Below, in pieces: positions 1 through 9,019 of a stretch of 64,000 nucleotides of DNA. The translations under genes were made by a program, and so were the position numbers. Under the pieces are notes generated by a model, which was given only the letters and a program-made list of their open reading frames with translations, was not told the origin of the DNA and searched no databases. The DNA is taken from contig OU696597.1 of NCBI GenBank assembly GCA_916048095.2, positions 4,268,747 to 4,332,746 of the forward strand, in the 5' to 3' direction. This DNA is from Sacculina carcini. Taxonomy: Eukaryota; Arthropoda; Thecostraca; Sacculinidae. Positions within the stretch are counted from its first letter, which is position 1; each line of letters opens with the position of its first letter.

Positions 1-306
1 CGCTAGTGTGTGCGAGGTAGGCATGTTGCTGCTCAGGGCGATCCACCGGGGGTCGTCCTTTATGATCGGATCATCGACCTGCAGACGTTTGTCAGCTCTC
101 AGAAGCTTCACGACGAGCGACGCGAAAGCCGGTACCGTCCTCGGTGAGTCCAGGAACGCAAAGATCCTGTCGGCTGAGTGCCGTATGTCCCCGGCCACCC
201 GGCGCGACGGTAGCGCATGCTGCGTTGGGCTTGATTCCTCTGCCTCGCGCTTCGCTGGAGCTGTCTCTTTGGCACCGGACAACAGTATAGCCCCAATGCA
301 ATGCAA
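1..306 (-). CDS. GC-rich unrecognised ORF, N-terminal part, cut by window edge
   Basis: The minus-strand frame open from 306 to the window edge encodes the same peptide as the start of the ORFs at 7744-8499 and 30103-30711. It includes the segment DSPRTVPAFASLVVKLL. I recognise no family. The frame has no ATG at its left limit, so it may begin at a splice acceptor or belong to a decayed gene. It is clearly GC-richer than the AT-rich sequence beyond about 300. Confidence 0.35.
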   Translation of the reverse strand, partial: MHCIGAILLSGAKETAPAKREAEESSPTQHALPSRRVAGDIRHSADRIFAFLDSPRTVPAFASLVVKLLRADKRLQVDDPIIKDDPRWIALSSNMPTSHTLA

Positions 307-372
307 TTTTCAAAAACATTGCAATGCATTGCAATGTTTTCTGAAACATTGCAAATGTTTTGTGCAACATTT
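296..372. repeat. Low-complexity ATTGCAATG-type repeat
   Basis: Interleaved copies of attgcaatg, cattgcaa and related words form a partly palindromic patch directly at the 5' edge of the GC-rich ORF. It recurs in every module A copy (8489-8565, 30701-30777, 38892-38968). It marks the border between GC-rich coding-like and AT-rich sequence. Confidence 0.6.
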
Positions 373-587
373 TTCGAAAGGTTTTGGCAGAAATTGTGTT
401 ACACATTCATTTTTAACGTAGAAGTGACCGCAAACGAATGCTCTAATTGTTTATCCATTCATTTCTTGTACATAGCGAGCTTAACTCTCCTAAGGTCAAA
501 ATCATGTTTACCCCCATAATGACCAAATCTCCATTTGCCCAAAATGACTATACTCCAGGGTGTGACAGTGGGCCTGTGACAGTGGGC

Positions 588-752
588 TGTGATGAGCTGT
601 GTAGACGCAAGAGAACCGTAATGGCTTATCATAAATGATTACGTCAATTGTGACTATTTCAAGGATGTCGGTAAGTTGATAGGTTAACTCAGCTATTTCA
701 TGAGCCTCGTACACTTTGTTTACAAATATCGCCACTCCTCCATAAGACACAC
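588..752 (-). mobile_element. LINE endonuclease fragment
   Basis: The minus strand encodes a short stretch with GGVAIFVNK followed by ILEIVTIDV and RFSCVYTAHHSP. These match the middle of the APE-type endonuclease of non-LTR retrotransposons (GGVAI, a leucine-rich strand, then the CVYR.P strand). Only about 55 residues remain: the N-terminal catalytic part and the SDH-type end are missing. It is a dead scrap copied along with module A. Confidence 0.65.
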
Positions 753-767
753 ACCTTGGTAGTGATT

Positions 768-1421
768 ATACCAAGTTAGTTTTCATTATTGACCCATTTT
801 TTGAGACCGGTTTTAAGGATGATTATTTATTTGATGTAGTTATTTGTGTTCAAATACCTGTCTCTCATTCCAGTGACGTTTGAGGAACGCCAAAATAGCG
901 GTCAACAGTGCCGTCACTATTGAGCCGAGGCCGAAGCCGACGAGGCCAATGTCGTAGTTGTTGCTGTTGTACAAAATGATTTCGGGCTGTCGATGTCGAT
1001 GCCGATGTCTTGTTCGGAAATGGTCCGTCGACAGCTGATAGGGCAGATATTTTGAGTGCGCTTTGTAGGTAGAAGACCGTACGATCCACGCTCTGTTATT
1101 GTGGTTCAACATATAACGACGGTCGGTGAACCTCCATTTCTTGTTGATAGTGTCGTACACTTCGACACTATGGTTATTCCAGGAAAGTGAGCCGTATACT
1201 TTATTCCTATGATTACTATTATTGGCACTCAAGTTGAGCATTGCTAATTTGGACGCGTGCGTTGAAGGAAGGACGGTTTGAGCAATAAGAGTTTCGTTCG
1301 TTGTGATTGAAGTTTCCAAGTTACCAGTACCAAGCTCGTTTTCATTATTAACCCGTTTTTTGAGACCGGTTTTAAGGATGATTATTTCTTTGATGTAGTT
1401 ATTTGTGTCCAAATACCTCTC
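768..1421. repeat. Pair of ~95-bp direct repeats 559 bp apart
   Basis: Bases 768-862 and 1327-1421 share about 95 bp with roughly six differences, including the block gagaccggttttaaggatga. They flank most of the membrane-protein ORF on this strand: the ORF ends inside the left repeat and its N-terminal part overlaps the right one. They could be short terminal direct repeats of a small unit or an internal gene duplication. Confidence 0.75.
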
Positions 1422-1499
1422 TCCTCTGGGAGAAGTATACGTATAATTTGTATACTGCGTATACAACGCTAACCGTGACATAGACCGTGACCGTGACAT
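840..1499 (-). CDS. Unrecognised ORF with one C-terminal membrane segment
   Basis: This 219-residue ORF starts at a true ATG at 1499. Residues about 184-206 form one hydrophobic segment (GLVGFGLGSIVTALLTAILA), followed by a short basic tail, which suggests a single-pass membrane protein. Before it lies a run of alternating Arg and His. The N-terminal two thirds are rich in Asn, Thr and Ser with several N-X-S/T sites. I see no signal peptide. The layout recalls viral envelope or fusion proteins, but nothing identifies a family. A scrap of a BEL/Pao element lies just upstream on the same strand. If it derives from a virus-like element it should be read as a fossil. Confidence 0.4.
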   Translation of the reverse strand: MSRSRSMSRLALYTQYTNYTYTSPRGERYLDTNNYIKEIIILKTGLKKRVNNENELGTGNLETSITTNETLIAQTVLPSTHASKLAMLNLSANNSNHRNKVYGSLSWNNHSVEVYDTINKKWRFTDRRYMLNHNNRAWIVRSSTYKAHSKYLPYQLSTDHFRTRHRHRHRQPEIILYNSNNYDIGLVGFGLGSIVTALLTAILAFLKRHWNERQVFEHK

Positions 1500-1529
1500 T
1501 TATATTTGCGCCTTTCTCGGCCTGCGGAA

Positions 1530-1619
1530 ACACACACATACACACATGATACATACACACACACACATACACATACACACACATACATGCATAATACACA
1601 CACATACATGCACATACAT
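1530..1619. repeat. (CA)n/ACATAC microsatellite
   Basis: The stretch consists of CA repeats mixed with catacatgca words. It sits between the membrane-protein ORF and the BEL/Pao scrap, and directly follows the sequence tctcggcctgcggaaaca, which also occurs at about 24130. Confidence 0.85.
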
Positions 1620-1738
1620 GCCATAGTTCTCAACGTCCTCGAGCAATCTGTGCCAATAAGCAAGCCTACTGGGATTGTCTCATCGTACACCATGAGTTGT
1701 TTAGCTATCGGCTGCAGGTGTGACCATCGATTGGCTCC
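1620..1738 (-). mobile_element. BEL/Pao fragment (short)
   Basis: The minus strand encodes WSHLQPIAKQLMVYDETIP followed by GLLIGTDCSRTLR, typical of the segment after the protease in BEL/Pao polyproteins. It is a short broken relic that ends at the CA repeat. A longer piece of the same element is at 12223-12496. Confidence 0.6.
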
Positions 1739-3267
1739 TGCTGTTACTGTTATTCATGCTACCCTGCCGTCCGCCCACCACCCCTTTCTTTCTCGCCGCC
1801 CCCCAGATCTTTCTAGCGCGCCCAGGGGGGCGTTACTGCCCACTTTTGAAACCACTGAGCTAGACGAACAGTTAGACCAGATGGCAGAACAGATGGAACA
1901 GGTGACGAAAGAGATGACAAATCTATCTGGCATCACATGTTATTCATATTACGACCATTCACAAATGATTTATCATGAAGGATATAAGCTAGAAAGACAG
2001 ATAAACTCAGTTCGATCAGATATCACTATATTTACATAATTGAACTATTTATTATGTTATTTTTTCTTTTATTCATCCATTTCACCGTCATATGACATTA
2101 TAATTTGTGAGGTGAATGTTGACGCCCGTCGGTTTCCACTTGCGATGGCACGGTTAACCCCGTGTTTCTGTTTCGGTGTGGATGTGCGAACTTGTCTGTT
2201 CTGATCGGCCATTTTTATATTGTTTTTAGGCGTCACTCAGGATCCTAGAGGCGAGATGAATATCGGTATCAACTATACGTGACGTACGTGAATATTCAGA
2301 AAACTAAAGTATTTCACTGTTACTGAGTATCAATATATATCTTACCTGTAATCGTTTGGTTATATCAACTACTTATAGTGAACTGTAGAAAAAACTATTT
2401 CAACAAATAACAAGGAATTATATAGCACTCACACAATGCAAACTCAAAGATAATTTACGCAGAACGCTTATACAAGGGCGCAATAAACCAACCTGATTTT
2501 TTATAGATTTGGCCTATGCAAACACAAAAACGAAAACGATTCTGATCAATCGTATATCACGTCTCGAATGAAAATCTGTCAAAATGTTTGTGTAATTCGC
2601 GTTGGTCATAGTCACCATGGCAACGTCGAAAGCCCGCGAACATTTTCCATTTGAACTTCTACATGGGACCCACCGTTTTGCGCTAAACCGCTAAGTGAAC
2701 GTAAGCTAAATAGGCTCCGCCCACCGGATTAGCCCAGGCGCGCCGAGAGTGATGAGGGTCCGCTCAGTGCGCCAAGAAATTTGTGAGCCGTCATTGCAGA
2801 CAATGAGTGCAACGCTTCAATTTCTCTACGCGTTGCTTAGAAGTTAGTGAATTTCAAGGCGTAAAGTAGCCTAGATTGTTCTTGTCGTTTTGAGATGGTC
2901 GTTCGAGCCTTTTTCTAAACATGAATTATAAGGCTCTTTGGCGTGTTTTAGACAGTCTGGAAAATAGAAATATATGTTTATTTATTTAATTGAAGTGTTA
3001 ATAAAACCTTAGACATTCATTGCTTCACTTCGAATTAGAAATTTGCTGGCTTAGCTCGATTTTATGTACTGGGATTCCGATGTTCGACAAAGAACAACTT
3101 TTCAAAGATGATTAAGGCTCTTCTAGTGTGCAATTTTCAATATTTTTGAATTCGTATATTCAATATATTTATATTTAATTCGATTTTTGTCTCGCCGACA
3201 AAACAATAAGAATTATTATACCTAAGTAACATTTATTATTGCAATATTACTTTTTGAAAGTTATATT
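1739..3267. other. No gene seen; noncoding tail of module A and flank
   Basis: No credible coding region is visible. The part up to 2920 recurs near-identically at 9932-11113 and, for the most part, at 12497-13690. It contains a C-rich patch at about 1750-1840 and a GC-rich patch at 2710-2780. From 2921 to 3267 the sequence is AT-rich and unique within the unit. Confidence 0.6.
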
Positions 3268-3330
3268 TAGGGGTGCCGTATGGTCCCAGAGGCCGGTGCA
3301 CCCCATAAACACAAATATCGAATCGAAAGT
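3268..3330 (+). mobile_element. LINE 3'-end relic
   Basis: The words tatggtcccagaggcc and aacacaaata here match 59535-59588, which lies in the 3' untranslated region after a LINE ORF2 stop codon. This looks like the 3' tail of a related LINE with the body lost, in plus orientation. Confidence 0.5.
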
Positions 3331-3394
3331 TATATTTATCAAAGCTAATCAGCGCACTGTTCTAGTGTTATTTTTGACAAATGCCTTTTCGTTG

Positions 3395-3502
3395 CTAGGT
3401 TAGGCTAGGCTGGTTAGGTTAGGTTAGGCTGGTTAGGTTAGGTTAGGCTGGTTAGTTTAGGTTAGGTTAGGTTGGGTTGGTTAGGTTAGGTTAGTTACAC
3501 TT
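3395..3502 (+). repeat. Interstitial TTAGG-type telomere repeats
   Basis: About 100 bp are made of ggttaggttagg and ggctggtt variants, the arthropod telomere motif in degenerate form. A short run in the opposite orientation (ctaacctaacctaa) lies at about 3620. The variants show it is not a fresh telomere. It could be an old healed break or a locally amplified repeat. Confidence 0.75.
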
Positions 3503-3915
3503 CGCAGTGGACGCAGCGCGCCTGTTAGCTCCGCCTCCACTTTGTTTAGCGCAAATAGGGTAGTGCCCTTCTACATACGTACACGCACATATGTACATGT
3601 TTCTTAACACATAACGTTTCTAACCTAACCTAATTACAATTACAATATTGGTAAACTACACATATATGCCAAAAAAAGGTTTCTGGAACACGCACATACA
3701 CGACAATGTACTTAATTAAACACACTATTTTGTTACGCACTCTGCACGCCACACACAAACACACACATGTACGTTGAGCTTGAATATTATAGATAGATGT
3801 GTGTGTGTGTGTGTGTGTGTGTATTTTCTCACACTATTAGTGGTGGAGTTCTGCTGCCCTGCTACCACAGTCAGCAGCAGCAGCTGCTGTGTCCTCAGAG
3901 CCATACCTGCGTTTA
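3503..3915. other. No gene seen; microsatellite-rich spacer
   Basis: The stretch holds a (GT)n tract at 3799-3822 and the phrase acacatgtacgttgagctt, which recurs near 6300. No ORF here resembles a protein. Confidence 0.6.
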
Positions 3916-3995
3916 ATAGCAATAATGTTAATACTACTGCAATAATGTTAATGTTAGTACTTCTGCAATAATGTTGTTAATCTTCTGCAATGATG
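3916..3995 (+). repeat. Short tandem repeat, ctgcaataatgttaat type
   Basis: Three to four imperfect copies of an 18-25 bp unit containing ctgcaataatgtt lie in a row. They overlap the 3' end of the LINE ORF1 remnant on the other strand. Confidence 0.6.
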
Positions 3996-5351
3996 TCATT
4001 CCCAAAGAGGTGTATCTGGGGTAATTTTGTTTTCCTCCTTGTGCTTGTTCCTTGCCATTATGAATCATAATGGGTTTGGGAACAACTCTCCTAGTCTCAA
4101 CCAGTGACTCACTCCCAGAGTCCGCTGTTTCTGTCGAACTGACATGTCTTGTTCGATGGATTGTACGAGTGAATTTTCTAGAATGTCTTTTCTTTCTGGT
4201 TGTTTGTCCCTGTTGGCCACATTTAGGGTAGAACAACGTGTTCTTGAGATGTTACTTCGTTTTGCATTGCAACCTTATCATTCAAGTTTCCTATAATGGA
4301 GTCATCATTGAGGATGTCAAACCGGTTTGCTAGTACTGCTGAAAAAGTGTGTGGCGTGGACTTGGATGGTGTCGGCAGCAATGGTCGGATAACTTCACGT
4401 TGCTTGTTTGAGTCTGCCGAAGTCTGTGTGTTCATGTTTGATAGAGGCTTGCGTTTGACTGAGTGGAAGTACTCTCTGATGTCCTTATTTATTTCGGGTA
4501 GTGGTCTACGAGCTGCAAGTCCTTCATTGTATAGCTCACAATGGTCACACCTGCAACCGATAGCTAAACAACTCATGGTGTGCGTGTTGGTTTATCTTAC
4601 AACTGACAGCTATATGTCGGTGGGACTAACCGCATTGAAAACAGTAGCTGTTTTCTTGACACTTTTCTGGTGTTGCGTCAGCGTCATTCATTTCATGTTG
4701 TTGTATGTTCCTATGCGTGCCGCTACAACGGGAACATCTTACTTTGTTTGAACACGAGTATTCGCTGTGTCCTAATTCCAAACAGTTTGTACACCTCAAT
4801 ATGGGAGGGTGATACGTGTGAACGGGAAGCTGATATAGTCGAAATATACTTTTGTGGGCAGTGGACCTCTTACAGATAGTTTGATGCACGCGCATTTACT
4901 GTTTTGTCCTGGTCGGTTGGGTTCCCATCCAATTTGCACAAGTACTGACCCATTATTCAGCCTGATGTCTCTCTTGACGTCCTGGATATCTGTCTCACAT
5001 TTCCTCAAGGGACCAAATCTACCGTGATTGATATCAGTTTCGTAGGCGTACGAGCGCCTTGCTGTTAAGGTCCATTTGACTATGCGTGGGGTAGTGACCA
5101 CAAATTGTTCTCCATTGATGATGGGGGCACATTTTGGATCTTGTAGAGCGGTGTGTTTCACCTGTACGAGCGCGGATACTTTCCCGACTCGAAATAGGAA
5201 GACGTAGCTCTTTGTTGTACACTCCGAGTGGCGAGCCCCTGAGAGCAGATGTAGCTTGAGTAGGAAGACTCGATATGTCTCCTTCTTGAGTGTCAGTACG
5301 TGTAATGATCAGCGTGAAGTCATCTTGATCGGTGTCACCAGCAGATGACAC
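3934..5351 (-). mobile_element. LINE ORF1 (gag-like) remnant with zinc knuckles
   Basis: Read on the minus strand, the order is that of a jockey/I-group ORF1. First comes an RRM-like region (RFGPLRKCETDIQDVKRDI, then LPTKVYFDYI). Zinc knuckles follow (CTNCLELGHSEYSC, CSRCSGTH, CFQCG). A polar tail contains ANRFDILNDD. The coding sequence is spread over at least three frames: shifts lie near 5200 and 4825, and a stop follows CFQCG near 4626. This is an inactive copy. No ORF2 follows, because the 3' side meets the short tandem repeat and the telomere-like repeats. Confidence 0.7.
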
Positions 5352-5648
5352 TGCCTCTCTTGGAGACAGCTGTCATATTGGATGAACCACGTTGTGAAAT
5401 CACTGCCTGAAACACTAAGCACTTGTGAAACACTAAGCACTTTGAAAACCACTGAATGCTGTAACAACGGAACACAAGTTGGCGTGACCAATGTCAAACA
5501 AAGAATGGGTCAGGGTGCATGTGTATGTGTGCGTCCTGGCTGCTAGCGGGCTGGAGATTTGCGTGTGTTTGTATGTCTGTATGTGAGAAGTTAGCTGGTA
5601 CCTGGCATCTGGAGAAGATCCCTCGAGCGGTTGTACTGTATGCACCCT
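5352..5648. other. No gene seen; small tandem repeat
   Basis: Two copies of gaaacactaagcac lie at about 5408-5440. A phrase near 5588 (gttagctggtac, catctg, gaag) resembles one at 11189 in module B. Confidence 0.5.
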
Positions 5649-5836
5649 AATACTGTATGCACCCATTGCTATATCTCTACTGTCCCTATACGAAATTCGT
5701 GAATTTTGTGAAAATAAGATACCCAGATAAGATAACACACACACACGCACACACACACACATACAAGTAGGACCCCAACACTATCCCAACAATATCCCTA
5801 ACACTACCATTTTATATTTCACCTAATTCGACCAAT
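5649..5836. repeat. Repeat D (CA tract plus 'actatcccaacaatatccc')
   Basis: This 188-bp segment recurs at 28800-28989. Its last part, a CA tract followed by ccc-aacactatcccaacaatatccctaacacta, also occurs at the left end of module A (about 6880-6955). The right end carries caccta-attcgacc words that are repeated three times in the 28.9-kb copy. Confidence 0.8.
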
Positions 5837-6797
5837 AACACCAAATTCGTCCAAATATTTTGTGTCGGAAATATTTTGCGCTGCAAATGATGCATGGTAC
5901 AGTTTGTGCTCTAATACAGTATATAGTTATATACATGTTTTGAATTTGAAGAAAAAAGGTACATTTTATTTTTCCAACTACGAAGAGCTCGATGAATTCA
6001 TTTATACGGAACTTGTGTGTTTCAGTACCTCCAACATGTTCTCTTGTTGGTGCGGTTGGGTTACACAAACCATCAAGCCGTTCTGCATAAAACATGTAAT
6101 AACCCGCAGTGAGAGGAAACGAGGTATTTATTTAATGAATAACAATGAAAACAACCAATGAGTAATAAAACAATCGTTCACGACACTTGCAAACACAACA
6201 TAACCACCAACACACACACAATCAACATGAGCATACACAACTAGTCAAACACACTAACGTTGACCAATTACCGCTCGAATTTGAAAGCACACACACGCAC
6301 ACACATGTACGTTGAGCTTTATTATCATAGATGTGTTGTGAGAAGGGTTGTGTTACAAGGGTCCTTGGTAATTAGACCGCCCGATGATGCAAGGTTTCAT
6401 CTGTCAGCGTGTGCGGCTATATTTGCAGCAGTGTGGAGTGAGGACTGGACGTGGAACTGTGAGCTTTGCGGGGAAGTTGTGAGAGTGATTGTGTTTGCGT
6501 GTGTGAGGTGTGAGAGTAATGGTGAGTGGTGTTAATAGTGTCAATTGCGAGGGTTTATGCGTGCAAGTGCTTCTATCGTTTTCCATCTCCTTATTTGTAT
6601 TTACTTCAGAATGCAAATAAGGACGACGTTTCTCATTTTTCTTGTGTTGGTTGAAATCACAATAATAATAATAAGAAGACCGAGGTGAAAAACAAGATGG
6701 AGAAAGGAGGACTGATTTCAGTCGACTATACAGCGGTGACATAGCGAGGAGAAACAGCACTCCACAGCGGTGAAAAAATATTATGCTCTTGTTGGTG
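5837..6797. other. No supported gene
   Basis: A plus-strand frame at 5862-6161 is open but AT-rich and resembles nothing I know. At 6044-6075 the phrase ctcttgttggtgcggttgggttacac repeats the left edge of module A. CA tracts occur near 6290. Confidence 0.5.
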
Positions 6798-6953
6798 CGG
6801 TTGGGTTACACATACCATCGTATTGATATTGGTATTGATGTCCCCTCTGTTCTGAAAGCACACACACACACACGCACATACACACACACACACACATACA
6901 CAAGTATGACCCCAATACTATCCCAACAATATCCCTAACACTATCATTATTAT

Positions 6954-7205
6954 TTAAACGCCTGCCGCCTGGCAGGACCACATGCGGTTGTTATCGCTAC
7001 CATCCTGCGCCAGGAACACCGCTTCCAAATCTTCATCGGCGAGTCCCCACGTACGGCCAGGCTGGATCCTGCCGACCGAGACAGTCGGCACACGTACACC
7101 TCTCAGCATTTCTATCGCGCCCGGTAGCGCGACCACACCCACCTCCATCTGACTGTCAGCCTCCTCGATGTTGTTAAACTTTGCAGCCCATGGTGCCAAA
7201 GGCAT
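6954..7205 (-). CDS. Small unrecognised ORF downstream of the GC-rich ORF
   Basis: This 83-residue ORF starts with an ATG at 7205, nine bases after the stop of the ORF at 7215-7844. It begins MPLAPWAAK and contains GVVALPGAIEML and VPTVSVGRIQPG. It is GC-rich like its upstream neighbour and probably belongs to the same original coding unit, either as a second cistron or as the tail of a decayed gene. No domain is recognised and a virus-like origin is possible. Confidence 0.35.
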   Translation of the reverse strand: MPLAPWAAKFNNIEEADSQMEVGVVALPGAIEMLRGVRVPTVSVGRIQPGRTWGLADEDLEAVFLAQDGSDNNRMWSCQAAGV

Positions 7206-7214
7206 GAATCCTGG

Positions 7215-7844
7215 TTATCCTTTCCCTCTCTCGGCTATGCCCCATGGTACCCCGGAAGGTTGCACGAAGCCTTTGTCTGTTTGGGCAGTATACAGGGACG
7301 CCTTCAAGGCCCGACCCCGGTAATCTGCTTTGTAGTCTCGCACGGTGTTATGTGCAAAGATCCGCAGCTCGGGCGCGGCTGCTAGGATGAGACTAGAGTC
7401 CTTGCCAGGTCTTATATTCATATACATCGAGCTAAGCTCGACAGGAGAATCGTCTAATTTCGAAATGAATCGAGTTGTTGTCTCGCTCTCCACAGATCTG
7501 TCATGGTGGAAGAGATGATTGATATTGACTCCGAGCCAGACAGGTAGCTCGTTGACGTGACAGAAAGGAGTCTCCCGGGGCGTAATCACGCCACCCGGGT
7601 CGGGTCCCCCGTCCACGTCGATCCGCACATACGGGGTCCCCGCCAATCCGTAAAAGTCCGAGGTCACATGCTCGTTTTGCTTGCAGTTCACCCCTTTCAC
7701 GGCAGCTTTGGCCTCGGTACAAGAGCCGGTCTCGCCGGGTGCATTAAAGTAATCCAGCCCCTTCCCACAAGATGGTTTCGGCCTCGTCCATATACTCGCC
7801 TTGGCGGGCCGTATCCATATACGGCACCAGCGCCCCGTTGCCAT
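7215..7844 (-). CDS. GC-rich unrecognised ORF, downstream piece
   Basis: This 209-residue ORF starts at an ATG at 7844. It has a coherent amino-acid composition, with segments such as DFYGLAGTPYVRIDVDGG, ELPVWLGVNINHLFHHD and LRIFAHNTVRDYKADYRG. The glycine, aspartate and aromatic pattern looks like a beta-rich structural protein, but I cannot assign a family. It overlaps the ORF at 7744-8499 in another frame. Conservation in all module A copies is explained by recent duplication and is not evidence of selection. It is possibly virus-derived and appears broken. Confidence 0.45.
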   Translation of the reverse strand: MATGRWCRIWIRPAKASIWTRPKPSCGKGLDYFNAPGETGSCTEAKAAVKGVNCKQNEHVTSDFYGLAGTPYVRIDVDGGPDPGGVITPRETPFCHVNELPVWLGVNINHLFHHDRSVESETTTRFISKLDDSPVELSSMYMNIRPGKDSSLILAAAPELRIFAHNTVRDYKADYRGRALKASLYTAQTDKGFVQPSGVPWGIAERGKG

Positions 7845-8499
7845 GGGTGGCGTGCTGCTCTTTATTGTGCGCAGCTACACAGGCTTGTAGCCACCCGTTG
7901 TCGCCGGTGCTGGCATCAAGACAGGGGCTCTCAAATCGGGTCATTTCTTCAGTGGCGTCAAGACAACTGGCAAACCCGGCCATGAAGCAACAGATGCACC
8001 CTGACCTGCCAGAAAGGATGTCGTGTACGTCGTCCTTGAGTCCCTCCGGAATGGAGGGGACGGTTTTTACGACGCGCTCGACAGCCTTAGTGAACAGATC
8101 GAGGGGTGGCACAGATGTGCTGATGACGGTGTTGGATGAGGTTGTTACCTTCTTCCCTTCGCGACACACTAGCCTCTCAGTGAGTACGGTGTCCGCTAGT
8201 GTGTGCGAGGTAGGCATGTTGCTGCTCAGGGCGATCCACCGGGGGTCGTCCTTTATGATCGGATCATCGACCTGCAGACGTTTGTCAGCTCTCAGAAGCT
8301 TCACGACGAGCGACGCGAAAGCCGGTACCGTCCTCGGTGAGTCCAGGAACGCAAAGATCCTGTCGGCTGAGTGCCGTATGTCCCCGGCCACCCGGCGCGA
8401 CGGTAGCGCATGCTGCGTTGGGCTTGATTCCTCTGCCTCGCGCTTCGCTGGAGCTGTCTCTTTGGCACCGGACAACAGTATAGCCCCAATGCAATGCAA
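7744..8499 (-). CDS. GC-rich unrecognised ORF, upstream piece
   Basis: This 251-residue open frame has no ATG at its 5' limit. Segments include DSPRTVPAFASLVVKLL, a helix-like stretch around LDLFTKAVERVVKTVPSI, and a cysteine cluster GCICCFMAGFASC. The GC content of the whole ORF set (6960-8480) is well above the flanks. No domain is recognised. Alternatives are a host gene of unknown type or a fossil of a virus-like element. The set appears broken, with about two breaks across the coding region. Confidence 0.45.
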   Translation of the reverse strand: MHCIGAILLSGAKETAPAKREAEESSPTQHALPSRRVAGDIRHSADRIFAFLDSPRTVPAFASLVVKLLRADKRLQVDDPIIKDDPRWIALSSNMPTSHTLADTVLTERLVCREGKKVTTSSNTVISTSVPPLDLFTKAVERVVKTVPSIPEGLKDDVHDILSGRSGCICCFMAGFASCLDATEEMTRFESPCLDASTGDNGWLQACVAAHNKEQHATHGNGALVPYMDTARQGEYMDEAETILWEGAGLL

Positions 8500-8780
8500 T
8501 TTTCAAAAACATTGCAATGCATTGCAATGTTTTCTGAAACATTGCAAATGTTTTGTGCAACATTTTTCGAAAGGTTTTGGCAGAAATTGTGTTACACATT
8601 CATTTTTAACGTAGAAGTGACCGCAAACGAATGCTCTAATTGTTTATCCATTCATTTCTTGTACATAGCGAGCTTAACTCTCCTAAGGTCAAAATCATGT
8701 TTACCCCCATAATGACCAAATCTCCATTTGCCCAAAATGACTATACTCCAGGGTGTGACAGTGGGCCTGTGACAGTGGGC

Positions 8781-8945
8781 TGTGATGAGCTGTGTAGACG
8801 CAAGAGAACCGTAATGGCTTATCATAAATGATTACGTCAATTGTGACTATTTCAAGGATGTCGGTAAGTTGATAGGTTAACTCAGCTATTTCATGAGCCT
8901 CGTACACTTTGTTTACAAATATCGCCACTCCTCCATAAGACACAC
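8781..8945 (-). mobile_element. LINE endonuclease fragment (module A copy 2)
   Basis: It is identical in coding content to 588-752 (GGVAIFVNK to CVYTAHHSP). It is carried by the module duplication and is not an independent insertion. Confidence 0.65.
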
Positions 8946-9019
8946 ACCTTGGTAGTGATTATACCAAGTTAGTTTTCATTATTGACCCATTTTTTTAGAC
9001 CGGTTTTAAGGATGATTAT

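Larger units (their letters stand above)
1..2920. repeat. Module A, copy 1 (right part only)
   Basis: Bases 1-2920 match 8194-11113 at a constant shift of 8193 with few substitutions and one small indel near 870. The match ends where this copy reads ctaaacatgaatt and the other reads ctaaacgtataaaa. The left part of this module copy lies outside the window. The corresponding full copy at 29010-33325 shows the module is about 4.3 kb long. Confidence 0.9.

Noticed and set aside
2670-3565. Possible CACTA-type ends (cactaccctatttgcgc in inverse at 3549-3565, and a similar gcgctaaac stretch near 2680)
   Set aside because: The two ends match only loosely, no transposase lies between, and the left one belongs to the duplicated module while the right one does not.
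4296-4751. 151-residue plus-strand ORF
   Set aside because: It is antisense to the LINE ORF1 remnant. Only its short part at 4541-4581 has meaning, as the BEL/Pao-like stretch reported separately.
5862-6161. 99-residue plus-strand ORF
   Set aside because: AT-rich, no domain, no conservation beyond recent duplication.
6954-8499. Assignment of the GC-rich ORFs to an endogenous nimavirus or similar virus
   Set aside because: Tempting because such fossils occur in crustaceans, sometimes in telomere repeats, but no diagnostic motif is visible. Left as unrecognised.
7772-8614. 280-residue plus-strand ORF opposite the GC-rich ORFs
   Set aside because: It overlaps the minus-strand ORFs fully, has a serine/arginine-rich antisense look, and gains length only because GC-rich coding DNA tends to be open on the other strand.
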